From the NCBI RefSeq assembly GCF_963966145.1, contig NC_091049.1:18662001-18726000 (forward strand): a stretch of 64,000 nucleotides of DNA, written 5' to 3'. Positions 55,346-64,000 of this stretch are shown piece after piece; the first letter of the stretch is position 1; each line of letters starts with the position of its first letter. This DNA is from Tenebrio molitor (Eukaryota > Arthropoda > Insecta > Coleoptera > Tenebrionidae). The notes under the pieces were generated by a model. It had not been told where the DNA came from. It ran no database searches and saw only the letters and a list, made by a program, of their open reading frames with translations. A program made the translations under genes and the position numbers.

Positions 55346-56300
55346 GTTGTATTTATTAATTTTTGAGTTATATGTCTGTGTTATATTATGTGAATTTGGA
55401 ACAGCTATATCTAAAAGATATGCTTGCTTTTGTTGTTTATTTAAAATAATAATGTCTGGTCTGTTATGCTTAATATGAATGTCAGTTAAAACTGTTTTCC
55501 AAACAACTTTCTGGTGTATAACTATAATGTGGTTGTGTATTCTTTAATAAATTGAATTTAACAGCTAAATAATTCATGTGTATAATTTTAGCGAATATAT
55601 CATGACGTTTCTTATATTCGCTTTGAGCCAAAACGGTGCAAGAAAAAATGATGTGTTCAATTGTTTCCCCTTCAGTTCCGCAAATCCTACATTTATCAAT
55701 GGTCGATTGCAAACCGCATATATGTTTTTTATAATTTCTTGTATTTATAACACGATCTTGTATTGCAAATATAAAACCCTCGGTCTTAGGGTGAATGTTT
55801 GATTTCTTAAGCCATGCATGAGAAGCCTGAATATTAATTTCTGGTTGTTCCAGTTCTTTAAAGTATCTCCTATGTAAAGACTACTGTTTTATATTTGTTA
55901 TAGTGCCAGGTATATTTGGCTCAACAATATCTGAAATTATATCTGTGGCGGTCGTGAAAAAGTAGGTAAGTCGAAAATGTTAATTTTTCAGGGCAACGAT
56001 TCAAAATTCCACATCATTCTTAAAATCCTGTAATTAAATAGAAACTTCTTTCTACCTGTACTTGCTTTCAATATAAGTAAATTTTAAACTGTGAAAACCT
56101 GAATTATTTAATTCCATGATTTATTATTAAGGTGTAAACATCGTTAACTCATTTTTGAAATTATTTGACTTACCTACTTTGTCACGACCGCCACAGATAT
56201 TATCTCTTAAATTTAAAGGAGTGTAAACTTTATCGGCTGAAACAAAAGCATTAAAAAAGGGGTTATTACGAGCTCTATTGAGGAAATAATTTTTAGTGAA
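55346..56300 (-). mobile_element. R4/Dong-type LINE fragment, copy 3, interrupted
   Basis: Homologous to copy 1 from the NYFLNRAR start (56300 side) to the INKYLELS-equivalent region near 55350, where it is cut by the 3' end of the deleted LINE. Its ORF is broken, and a 254 bp MITE sits inside it at 55943-56196. Its 5' truncation point is the same as in copy 1. Confidence 0.82.
55943..56196. mobile_element. 254 bp MITE with CTGTGGCGGTCGTG ends
   Basis: Inverted repeats of about 30 bp begin CTGTGGCGGTCGTGA. The 4 bp duplication ATAT flanks it (55939-55942 and 56197-56200). Removing the insert and one ATAT gives the uninterrupted sequence seen in Dong copy 1, so the boundaries are confirmed by a paralogous empty site. 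Confidence 0.9.
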
Positions 56301-56405
56301 GTTATGTACATATATTATTATTATTAACAATATTTTCTTTAACTCTTCGAATCAAGGAAGCTGTTGTCCTCTAAAAAAATCCGGTTTGTTGTTCATTTTA
56401 CGCAT

Positions 56406-56440
56406 GTATATATACGCATTGGTGGTTACTTCTCAAAACA
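56406..56440 (+). promoter_or_regulatory. Candidate core promoter of the P450 gene
   Basis: A TATATATA stretch at 56406-56413 lies about 80 bp upstream of the P450 start codon. A pyrimidine-rich TTCTCAAAAC start-like sequence follows about 25-30 bp downstream. The position suits a TATA promoter with a short 5' UTR. In AT-rich DNA such a motif is weak evidence alone. Confidence 0.35.
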
Positions 56441-56492
56441 AATTTCATTTGACATTAGACGTAAAACAGATGCTGAACTTTTATTTAAATAA

Positions 56493-59400
56493 ATGAATAT
56501 CGTCATGAAGGAAAATGATTTTAACGTCAGTAGTGTTTTGTTTCATTTATCATCAGTTGTGTTAGTGTTGTTTATCACTAATTATTGTTGGAAAAGAAGA
56601 AAGTTGTACTATTATGCTTCAAAGATAAAAGGGCCTTTTGCGTTACCGTTCTTGGGAAGCATTCATCTATTCGTCAAAAGTCCAGATGGTAAAACAATGT
56701 GAAAGTGTTATAAAAAATATATACGTAACAAAACTTTTCTTCTAAGTTTTTTTTCCTAAAACAATGGAAGTGGCTGAGAAATATGGACCAATTGGAAAAA
56801 TGTGGCTGGGTCCCTATTTATTCGTTATAGTTACCGATTCAAATGATCTAGAATATCTTATGAAGCAATGTCTTAGTAAAGGGTCCCTCTACGATTTTAT
56901 TAAACCGGCATTTGGTAATGGAATACTAACTGCACCAGGTATGTAGTTAATACCTACTGTAAAAGAATTTGAAAACGCGTAAATGTGTTTTTTCTCATCT
57001 TTTCATTCTTCAATGAAAAATCTAGATGTTGCTTTAAATATTTTTTGAAGTTTTCAAATACTTTTTAAACAGTGTTTTAAAAATCAATGTTACTTAGTAA
57101 AGTGAATGATAATGGCAGTCATAAGTAAAATAAATGTTTCATTAATTTTTTATAGTATAGTAATTGTTCAAGGCCACGCTTTGCCGTGGCTCAGTACAAC
57201 ATTTTTTTTATTAAATTTTGCCTTATAAAGTTGCGTTTATTTAGTCAAATCACACTATTAAAGCAACTGTTTATTTTGCTTATTTTAGCAGCGCATGATT
57301 AGTTATTTATGCAACAAGTGAGTAAAGTAATACTTTTTATTACGAGAAGGAAAATTTGCCGCTCAAGCGAAGCGAGTGCGCAAATCCGCCGAGCAAAAAA
57401 AAGATACTTTACTAACGATTTACATACAAAAATTTTTTGGCGCCCGGAAGTTTAGATAACAATTTTTTCGACACTCGCAAAATTTGAAAATTTTCTCCTG
57501 TGTAAACCCCTGGACCTTTAAAACGCTCGTTTTACTCGCATTTTAAGTTAGCCCAGTCATGCCATAAAAGTCCCAATTTACATACGAACTCGCTAAAAAA
57601 AACTACTAATTATGAATGAAAAATTTTATAATTGCGTTAAAAAATGACACGCTACGGCACATTTTTTAACGCAAAATGCGTGCAAAAATAAACCGCTATG
57701 ACACTTTTTTTAACGCTTCCTGACCGATTTAAAAATCACATAAACGAATGAAAAAACTTGCTCTTTTTTTGACGGACGTTAAATTTTTTTTATAATAAGC
57801 AGTGAATTAAAAATTTTAATCCGTTATTTTATTTATAGTTATTAAATACAATATTGTCTACAAATCGCTTAAAATTATTACAATCAAAATCATTATCGCG
57901 TTATGTATATTGTCTATCGGTAACAATAAAAATATTGCAGTTTTGTCCGCTCCCGCAAAGTTCACACTTCACATCGTTTCTGTAACTTGATGTGCTTTTT
58001 TCTTCAAGTCCCAGTTGCAAAATGTCTGGTACACTGTTTTGTACAAATTCATCTTAAGTTTTTGTCACCGAGAATTTTTTTGGTTCAAATGACATTTTGA
58101 ATTTGAAGCCAAAAATACTGCTTGTTTTCCGACTTTCCTTTGTAATTGTCCCGATTTTTTTTTTCGGACAACTTTTCCAAGACCGTAACGAACAAAACAA
58201 AAAAGCACTTTCAGTTTTTCCCGAATTTTCTAATTTTCCGGGCAACTTTTCCATTTTTTTCTTTCCCTAAAAACCTTATTCGAACTATTACGAACATTAA
58301 AAAAAAAAATAGTTAAATCGGTCCAGCCGTTCCCATAGAAAAAGCACTTTCAGTTTCTCGCGATTTTTTAAATTTCCCGGGCAAGTTTTCCAATTTTTTT
58401 TCCATAGAAACCTCATTCGGACTATTTTAAAAAAAGAATAAACCAAATCGGTCCAGCCGTTCCCATAGAAAAAAGCACTTTAAGTTTTTCGCGAATTTTC
58501 CAATTTTACGGACAACTTTTCCATTTTTTTTCCATAAATACCTCGTTCGGACTATTGTGAACATTCTAAAAATAGAATCAGCCAAATCGGTCCTCAGGTG
58601 CTTACCAACGAACAGCATTTAATTTTTATTATACAGTGTGGAAATTTCTTATGGATTAAATTCAGTATATTCAAAACTAATGAGTAATGACATTTGTCGA
58701 AAATGCTGAAACAGGTCAATTTTTATTTCTCATAATGCTTATTTTAAGTTGCTTCACCATGGCCTACTAAATCTGAACTGCGCTGCGCTTATTACGGCCG
58801 TAACAAAGCTCGGATTTTCAATGGAGCAATTGATTCCGCTAACCTCAAAAAATTCACCCTTAACCAACTCCATCTGTTAGCGAAATAGAAAAGAAAAATG
58901 TAATTTGAATTGAAATTATCCAATCACAATCACGTAACGTGTTTATTTTGTTAGGTTAACACTTTCTATTTTGTCATTTTGACGCGAAATAAATTTTCAC
59001 GAATACGTTTCATGAACGTAAGAATACCTAATAATTACAATAATCAAATTATGAAACATAATATTTATATATAAAATGGAATTGCAAAATCTGAAAATGG
59101 ATAGAGCACAGTAGAAAAATTAAAAGTAAAACTATCTATCTGCAGGAAGACAATACCTTTCTCGTAAGTTTATAATTTTAGAACCTTCCTACTTGTGAGT
59201 TTATTCTGAATGGATTTCGTTTTTATGTAATCTGTTTTTTTTTTATAAACAAATGTTTAAAATTGGTTTCATTACTAATTGGATAACAACTTTACAAATT
59301 TTATCTTTGTGTTTATCACAGGTAAATATGGAATTCTGTATTAAATGTGGATGCAAAGTAGTAACCAGTGGTTGACAAGGATTTTTTGGAATTAAATATG

Positions 59401-62166
59401 ATAAAACTTGTGTGGCAATATTAGCCAAGTCTTTTAAAAGCCCCACAAATTTACAGACCCCACGGGCTTGAAGCCAAACTAATCGTAACAAGGGTCCTGG
59501 AGTTGCTGTAGATAATAAAGAAGAAACATGTATTACAGTGAAATGTTTCATTTCGTTTTTTTTTAATAATTATATCAATTTTGGATTTGGTTTGGAGGTT
59601 GCTGGGAATTTGAAAATAACTGTTGTTATTTTCTCCACATGCAACGCACTATTTTCCCATGTTAGTACTTCAACCTTGATGAAATTCAAGGAAATTATTA
59701 AAAATTATTGTGGCAATTTAGTTGATTTGTAGTTTAATATCTTTAAAGAGATGGCGCTAGTTAAGGGTAGATTTTTTGAGGTTAGCCGAATCAATCATTC
59801 AGCTAGTTTGTTACGGCCGTAATAAGCGCAGCGCAGTTTAGATTTAGTAGGCCATGGCTTCACTTGTTCATGACGCCATCTAGTTTTGAGGTACGACGTC
59901 ATCACCAATTTTTTTAACTGAGAACCCCCACTTTTTTTTTACCTAATTGATGAATTAAAAAATTTGGTACCTTACATAACAATTTTTTTGAGAAAATGAC
60001 AAATTTTACTTCAAAATTTAATTTAATTTTTAACCTATGTACTGATTTTTTTTTCTGTGGTTATTTAAAATTGAAGGTTTACTTCAATAGATCAAACAAT
60101 TTAGAAGATTTGCGACAGAGAATTCGCTCTGAAACGGAACAAATCAGCCCTGACATTATTGAGCGCGGTGTACAGTGTTCACACTCCTGCATGAGTGCCA
60201 AATAAATAAAGTACTATTAGATCAGTAATTTGGACTTGAAGAAATTATTAACAACAGGGAATGAAATAAGACAAAGAGCATATTTCTGAAATAATTTTTT
60301 GTTCATGTTTCATTATTATTGTTGAAACCCTTCAAATGATACTGACCTAGTGGTAATGCTTTTCGGTACTAACTAGTTTGTAAATTAATCATTAATAAAG
60401 AAAAAAATTTTAATTAATTTTCCACAATTTTTTTCTCAAGTTTTTTTTAAATGTAAAAGGTTAAAAATTTTTATACTATCACAGTTAAAAGACCTATCAA
60501 AATGATGACGAATAAATAGAGGTTGCTATTTAAAAAAATTAATGATGACGTCATTACTCTGATAAGGAACACCCTGTATAATAAAATATTACGTCAATAA
60601 ACGTGAAATGGAAATTAAAAATCGACCTGTTTTCGTTATTTTTTCAAAACTCAACAGTTTATGATTTATCGAATTGTTGCGTTACTTTTGACCCTCACTG
60701 TATGTACATCATATACATATTTTAAGTCGTATTATTCATATTTTACCATTTATTATTTTTGTTAAAATATTAATTTTGTTTCAGTTTCCAGATGGAAAAC
60801 CCATAGAAAAATAATTAATCAAACATTTAATCAAACCATTTTGAATTCATATTTTGACATTTTTGTGGGACGTTCAAATGAATTAATTGATAACCTAAAA
60901 AAGAACTACGCCAATTGTGAAACAAATATCTTTCCACGATATTGCGAATCTACATTTAAAATGATTTGTGGTTAGTTAGTGTGTATATCACAAAAAAGTT
61001 TGTTCTAAAGTGTTGATATTGTAGACACATGTATGGGGGTAGATTCGGCCGATCTTAACCATCAAAACGAATATATGTCGTGGATTGCTGAGTAAATTAA
61101 TAAAGCGTTATTTTCCATAGAGATATAACTTAATTGTTGCAGAGGCGCGTCTTTCATAGGGAACCGTTGCTATAATCCTATATTACATCCTAGTCTTGTG
61201 TGGAGGTTGTTGGGATATCATAAAAGATTGGAGCAGCTTTGTGCAATGGGTTTTGCTTACGTCAGAAAGGCAAGTACAAATGATTTATTATAATTTATTT
61301 GTTAAATGAATTACTTTTAGATTCTTCAAAGAAAAAAAAAGTTTAATAAAGATGAAATCGCCGATAGTAGCAATAATAAGAATTTTTTAAGTCATTTAAT
61401 AAAAGTTACTGAAGAAGACGGTAAATGGACCGACGAGGAAATGATGGAAGAAACACAAACGATGATTGCAGCAGGCAGTGACACAACAGCTCTTACGATG
61501 AGTTTTACAACAATAATGCTAGGCTTGCACCAAGATGTTCAAGAAAAAGTGTATCAAGAGATATGCGACATCTTTGGAAATTCCGACAGAGATCCTACGT
61601 TAGACGATTTAAATCAAATGGAATATTTGGAACGTGTTATCAAAGAAACCATGAGATTATTTCCAGTAGGACCTATTCTTTTTAGACACGTTCAGGAAGA
61701 TATTAAAATACGTAAATATTTCAACACTTTTAACTGCGGAATTGTAATAAATATATTGTAGGTGACATTGTCATCCCCCAAGGTTGTGAATTACTAATTC
61801 CTACACATTTTATACATAGGAATCCGAAATATTGGCCGGATCCATTAAAATTTAATCCTGACAGATTTCTGCCAGAGGAAATTGAAAAAAGACCTCGTTA
61901 TTGTTATATGCCCTTTAGCATTCCCCCGAGAAATTGCATTGGTATAATATTCTAAATTTTAAGATTTTTCATGTTTTATATTTTTTGTCTTTTCAGGGAT
62001 GGTATTTGCCATGATGTCAATGAAAGTTTCTATAGCAAATATGATAAGAAATTTCCGAATTATTTCAACTCAGCACAAATCTGTTGAAAGTATTAAACTT
62101 CGTATCAATGTATTAATTGCTAGTAGGGATGGCTACGGAGTAACTCTGCAACCTAGAAAAACATAA
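56493..62166 (+). CDS. Cytochrome P450, CYP4 clan, complete eight-exon gene
   Basis: Haem-thiolate monooxygenase, probably anchored in the ER membrane and fed by NADPH-P450 reductase. Exons: 56493-56688, 56747-56938, 60785-60970, 61025-61091, 61143-61269, 61321-61711, 61762-61941, 61997-62166. They sum to 1509 nt, which is 502 aa plus stop, the usual family length. Seen: an N-terminal hydrophobic anchor at about residues 14-32; the PFALPFLG hinge at 48-55; the I-helix AGSDTT at 307-312; ExxR at 365-368 (ETMR); PDRF at 419-422; and a haem loop FSIPPRNCIG at 438-447 with Cys445. Splice phases match at every junction. Odd points: intron 5 uses a GC donor, and the loop Gly is Pro441. The residue before the I-helix Gly is Ala307, where CYP4 family members that bind haem covalently have Glu, so I assign only the clan. 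The substrate cannot be read from sequence. The first ATG is chosen because the anchor follows at the normal distance. Confidence 0.9.
57318..57420. repeat. Imperfect CG-rich hairpin
   Basis: GAGTAAAGTAATACTTTTTA and the inverse near 57398-57415 around GCTCAAGCGAAGCGAGTGCG. Same loop style as the tagged hairpins, without a clear tag. Confidence 0.55.
57460..57605 (+). repeat. MSKRNV repeat family, copy 4, internally deleted
   Basis: Keeps TTTTTCGACACTCGCAAAAT at the start and TACGAACTCGCTAAAAAAAA at the end, but lacks the middle. In the P450 intron. Confidence 0.65.
58205..58600. repeat. Tandem array, three units of about 130 bp
   Basis: Three successive units start near 58205, 58342 and 58473. 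Each opens with GCACTTTMAGTTTYTC and contains AAATCGGTCCAGCCGTTCCC or a degraded form of it, followed by CATAGAAAAA. The units differ by several substitutions and small indels, so the array is not recent. It lies in the second P450 intron. Confidence 0.75.
58758..59856 (-). mobile_element. P-element-like DNA transposon in the P450 intron
   Basis: The two ends form inverted repeats of about 54 bp (CATGGCCTACTAAATCTGAA at the outer left). They are flanked by a perfect 7 bp direct repeat, GCTTCAC (58751-58757 and 59857-59863). A 102-codon minus-strand ORF lies at 59243-59551. The CATG termini, the near-8 bp target duplication and a Cys/His/Lys-rich C-terminal stretch (CDKHKDKICKVV) suggest the P superfamily. 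At 1.1 kb it is far shorter than an autonomous P element, so it is probably an internally deleted copy. The superfamily assignment is inference. Confidence 0.5.
61270..61320 (+). other. GC-AG intron in the P450 gene
   Basis: The exon ends AAG and is followed by GCAAGT, and the intron ends TTTTAG. This junction keeps phase 0. The only nearby GT donor, at 61274, would put a stop soon after the junction, so the GC donor is needed for the conserved reading frame. GC donors with a strong AAG|GCAAGT context are a known minor class. Confidence 0.8.
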
Positions 62167-62618
62167 TTTTAAGACATTTTTATCAACATTATTTTTAAGT
62201 TAAAGTTTCTGTTTAATTTCACGTAATTATTAACAAATGTTGCATCATTAACAATTGATTTTACCAATTTAGCACATGACACTCGTAATTTATTGTATAT
62301 CCATTTAACAAATCAAAATGATATTTATTTTGTATAATTTTTTGATGATTTATAATTATGAGACTTCATTACCTTTCCTAAATAATGGATTCGACAATTT
62401 TAATTAGAAATATGTTATACTGTTCCAGTTGTTTATATTTGTTGAAATAATTGTATTCTAGTAAAAGTAAAATTCAAACCTTACATTTCTTATTTTTCTA
62501 CGACCACTGGTATAAGTAGCGAAAATCGCAACAACAATCCCTCTAGTTTCTAGTAAAAACTTCCTTACGTACACGTGCTGTAAATTAACTCCGCCCACAA
62601 TAGTTATTCTCACTACAA

Positions 62619-62728
62619 ATGCGGTAGGCTACATTTTACAGTGCGAGGTTTTTAGATTGAAACACCACCGTGAAACAGGAGTGTTTAAAAAAAGCCGAGC
62701 GATGTAAAATGCCTACCGCATTAGTAAT
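62619..62728. repeat. Hairpin downstream of the P450 gene
   Basis: Arms AATGCGGTAGGCTACATTTT, ACAGTGCGAGG and the inverse at 62693-62724. The tag is not clear. Confidence 0.75.
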
Positions 62729-63126
62729 GTATTAATCTTTTTGGCCGACGACCCATTATTTCTCAAACTTGAAATTTGTTGTAACCAATAATTTTGCAAA
62801 ACCTGTCAAAGATTGACATTTGATTAATGAAATAGCAGAAAGTTATCTATTATACCGATAACACACGTGCTTACGATTTACACTACAAGATGGCGCCATC
62901 TGATTTTAGACGAAAACAATTATTTTATGTTCATTTTTGCTTAAAATGTTGGTGTTATTTTACACACTCTGTGTGGTAAAATGACAGATAGTTTGGTTAA
63001 TGTGTAAAAATAGAGATACCGTAGCTGTTCAAAATGTGTAAACAAGTCATTTAGAGTTGAGGGGGCCCAAATAGTACCTACACGTAAGATACAGTGTCAA
63101 AATTGTTTCGTCAGTCACCCGGCATA

Positions 63127-63322
63127 TTGGGTGTTCATTTAAATTTATCTTCAAAGTAGGCGTTGAAGAGTCTATTGTGAATGCAACACAGATTACAGAT
63201 CACGTATCTAACCTCTCCTTTTGCGTTGTTTGTGTTTTTACTCTGCAGACTGACGAGTGGTGCGTTCACAATCGACTTTTCAACGACAACTTTGAGGATA
63301 AATTTAAATGAACACCCGACAT
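63127..63322. mobile_element. MITE with GGGTGTTCATTTAAATTTAT ends
   Basis: About 60 bp inverted arms. It interrupts a repeat that is continuous at 38820-38965 (GTCAGTCACCCGG, then TTTTCTTGCGCCAGTTG). Confidence 0.75.
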
Positions 63323-64000
63323 ATACAGGATGAGTCAGCTAAAAGAGATCAGTTGAATAAAAGAAAAATTAAAATTAATTAAAAATGCATGCTTGTTTTT
63401 TCAGTTTTTTGTTATCAGTTATCACCCAAAAGAAAGTTATTGATTAAAACAAACCGAGTAAATAATTATTATTTTTGTGCAAATGTTAACTTTTCTTGCG
63501 CCAGTTGAAAAGATACACCATTATCCTTAATATCTGAATGTTTATTTCATTGAATATACTCGTACCTACAACGTGTGTACGAGCCTGACTAAGTCAGGCG
63601 TGAATTAGACAAAAAGTTTGAATGGAAATTATCCGGTTAATTTTTAAGCACAAGTAATATTTAGGGAGAATATTTCTCGAATAATAAAAACCCATTTTTT
63701 CAAAATAAATGCAATTTCGGATACTGGAGTCTCCCGATTACTTTTTTTTTTGTGCAAAATGACATAAGCTGTCTCTAGATACTGTTCTTGCTCTTTTCCG
63801 TGTTTTGGGTACACGGGTAATGACATATTTCGTCAATTTCTCGGTCTGTGATATCTCTAAAGCGATTCATGACGTCTAAGACACTTGGGTTTTCTTCAAA
63901 TTGATGTTTCTGCTGTAGTAATGTTATGGCAACGTGGAATTTCCAATTTAATTGTAACAACAATCTATGAGTGAAATATAAATATAGCAAAAAAATAGAA

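Larger units (their letters stand above)
53920..55347 (+). mobile_element. Internally deleted LINE, ORF1 remnant joined to ORF2 end
   Basis: A strikingly purine-rich sense strand encodes Lys/Arg/Glu-rich remnants of a LINE ORF1 (NNVIITGIGAISGNIERGVE near 54700, then a KILINGDWF-like stretch). The C-terminus of ORF2 follows (SNTCGEMRERKRREWGEI at 55150-55200). The 3' end has GGAATCCCGTAGGGCAAAAT and AATAAA. The reverse transcriptase between them is missing, and small frameshifts break both parts. A segment near 54040-54210 is imperfectly repeated at 54300-54510. The clade assignment is tentative. Confidence 0.65.
56939..60784 (+). other. Large second intron of the P450 gene
   Basis: A GT-AG intron of 3846 bp in phase 1, while the other six introns are 50-58 bp. 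It is filled with repeats: a CG-rich hairpin near 57333-57420, a copy of the MSKRNV repeat near 57460-57605, a three-unit tandem array at 58205-58600, and a P-like transposon at 58758-59856. From 59857 to 60784 it is AT-rich, with nothing I recognise. It probably grew by mobile element insertion. Confidence 0.85.
62167..64000. other. Downstream flank of the P450 gene
   Basis: Holds the hairpin at 62619, the MITE at 63127 and a repeat at 63488-63590 shared with 38870-38965. Two overlapping minus-strand ORFs at 63644-63990 (one reading NPSVLDVMNRFRDITDREID) have non-simple composition but no recognised family; they could be a partial host exon or a transposon piece running off the window. Confidence 0.4.

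Noticed and set aside
59243..59551. 102-codon minus-strand ORF as a host gene nested in the P450 intron
   Set aside because: It lies within TIRs and a target duplication, so it is better read as a transposase remnant.

Overview
This is an AT-rich eukaryotic window that looks like an insect, possibly a beetle. The evidence is a cytochrome P450 of the insect CYP4 clan with 50-58 bp introns, and a mobile-element set usual in insects: CsRn1-type Ty3/gypsy, R4/Dong-type LINEs, Tc1/mariner, PIF/Harbinger, a P-like element, a Crypton-like recombinase and many TA-flanked MITEs. No bacterial genes, rRNA, CRISPR array or convincing tRNA gene was seen. Species and element families are assigned by eye only.

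The window holds one convincing intact host gene: an eight-exon P450 at 56493-62166 on the + strand, predicted at 502 aa. Its splice phases all agree. One intron uses a GC donor, and the normally near-invariant Gly of the haem-binding loop is Pro. Its 3.8 kb second intron holds a P-like transposon and other repeats.

The rest is layered mobile DNA. 1-6400: AT-rich repeats, Tc1/mariner relics, and a MITE inside a MITE. 6600-8900: a TIR element and a Dong-type LINE fragment. 8978-10881: a candidate 1.9 kb solo LTR. 11400-12000: Crypton-like fragments. 12950-18930: a LINE reverse transcriptase split by a 4.7 kb TIR element that carries a Harbinger fragment, a 1.3 kb foldback and coding-like tandem repeats. 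19797-20325: a second Dong copy in an ATT microsatellite. 21538-24692: a gag-protease LTR element with identical LTRs and no reverse transcriptase. 25100-26400: a MITE and a Harbinger element. 26900-28600: hairpins and a MITE. 29375-31843: a mariner-like element split by a 952 bp solo LTR. 32000-48200: mariner relics, MITEs, foldbacks and a LINE tail. 48271-52228: a nearly complete CsRn1-like retrotransposon with frameshifts. 52620-53917: a TIR element with a 98-codon ORF. 53920-56300: an internally deleted LINE joined to a third Dong copy, ending about 190 bp from the P450 start codon.

The most unusual pattern is a recurring class of short imperfect palindromes. They share an outer tag close to AATAnACTATT and CG-rich loops, yet most have different arm sequences at each locus.
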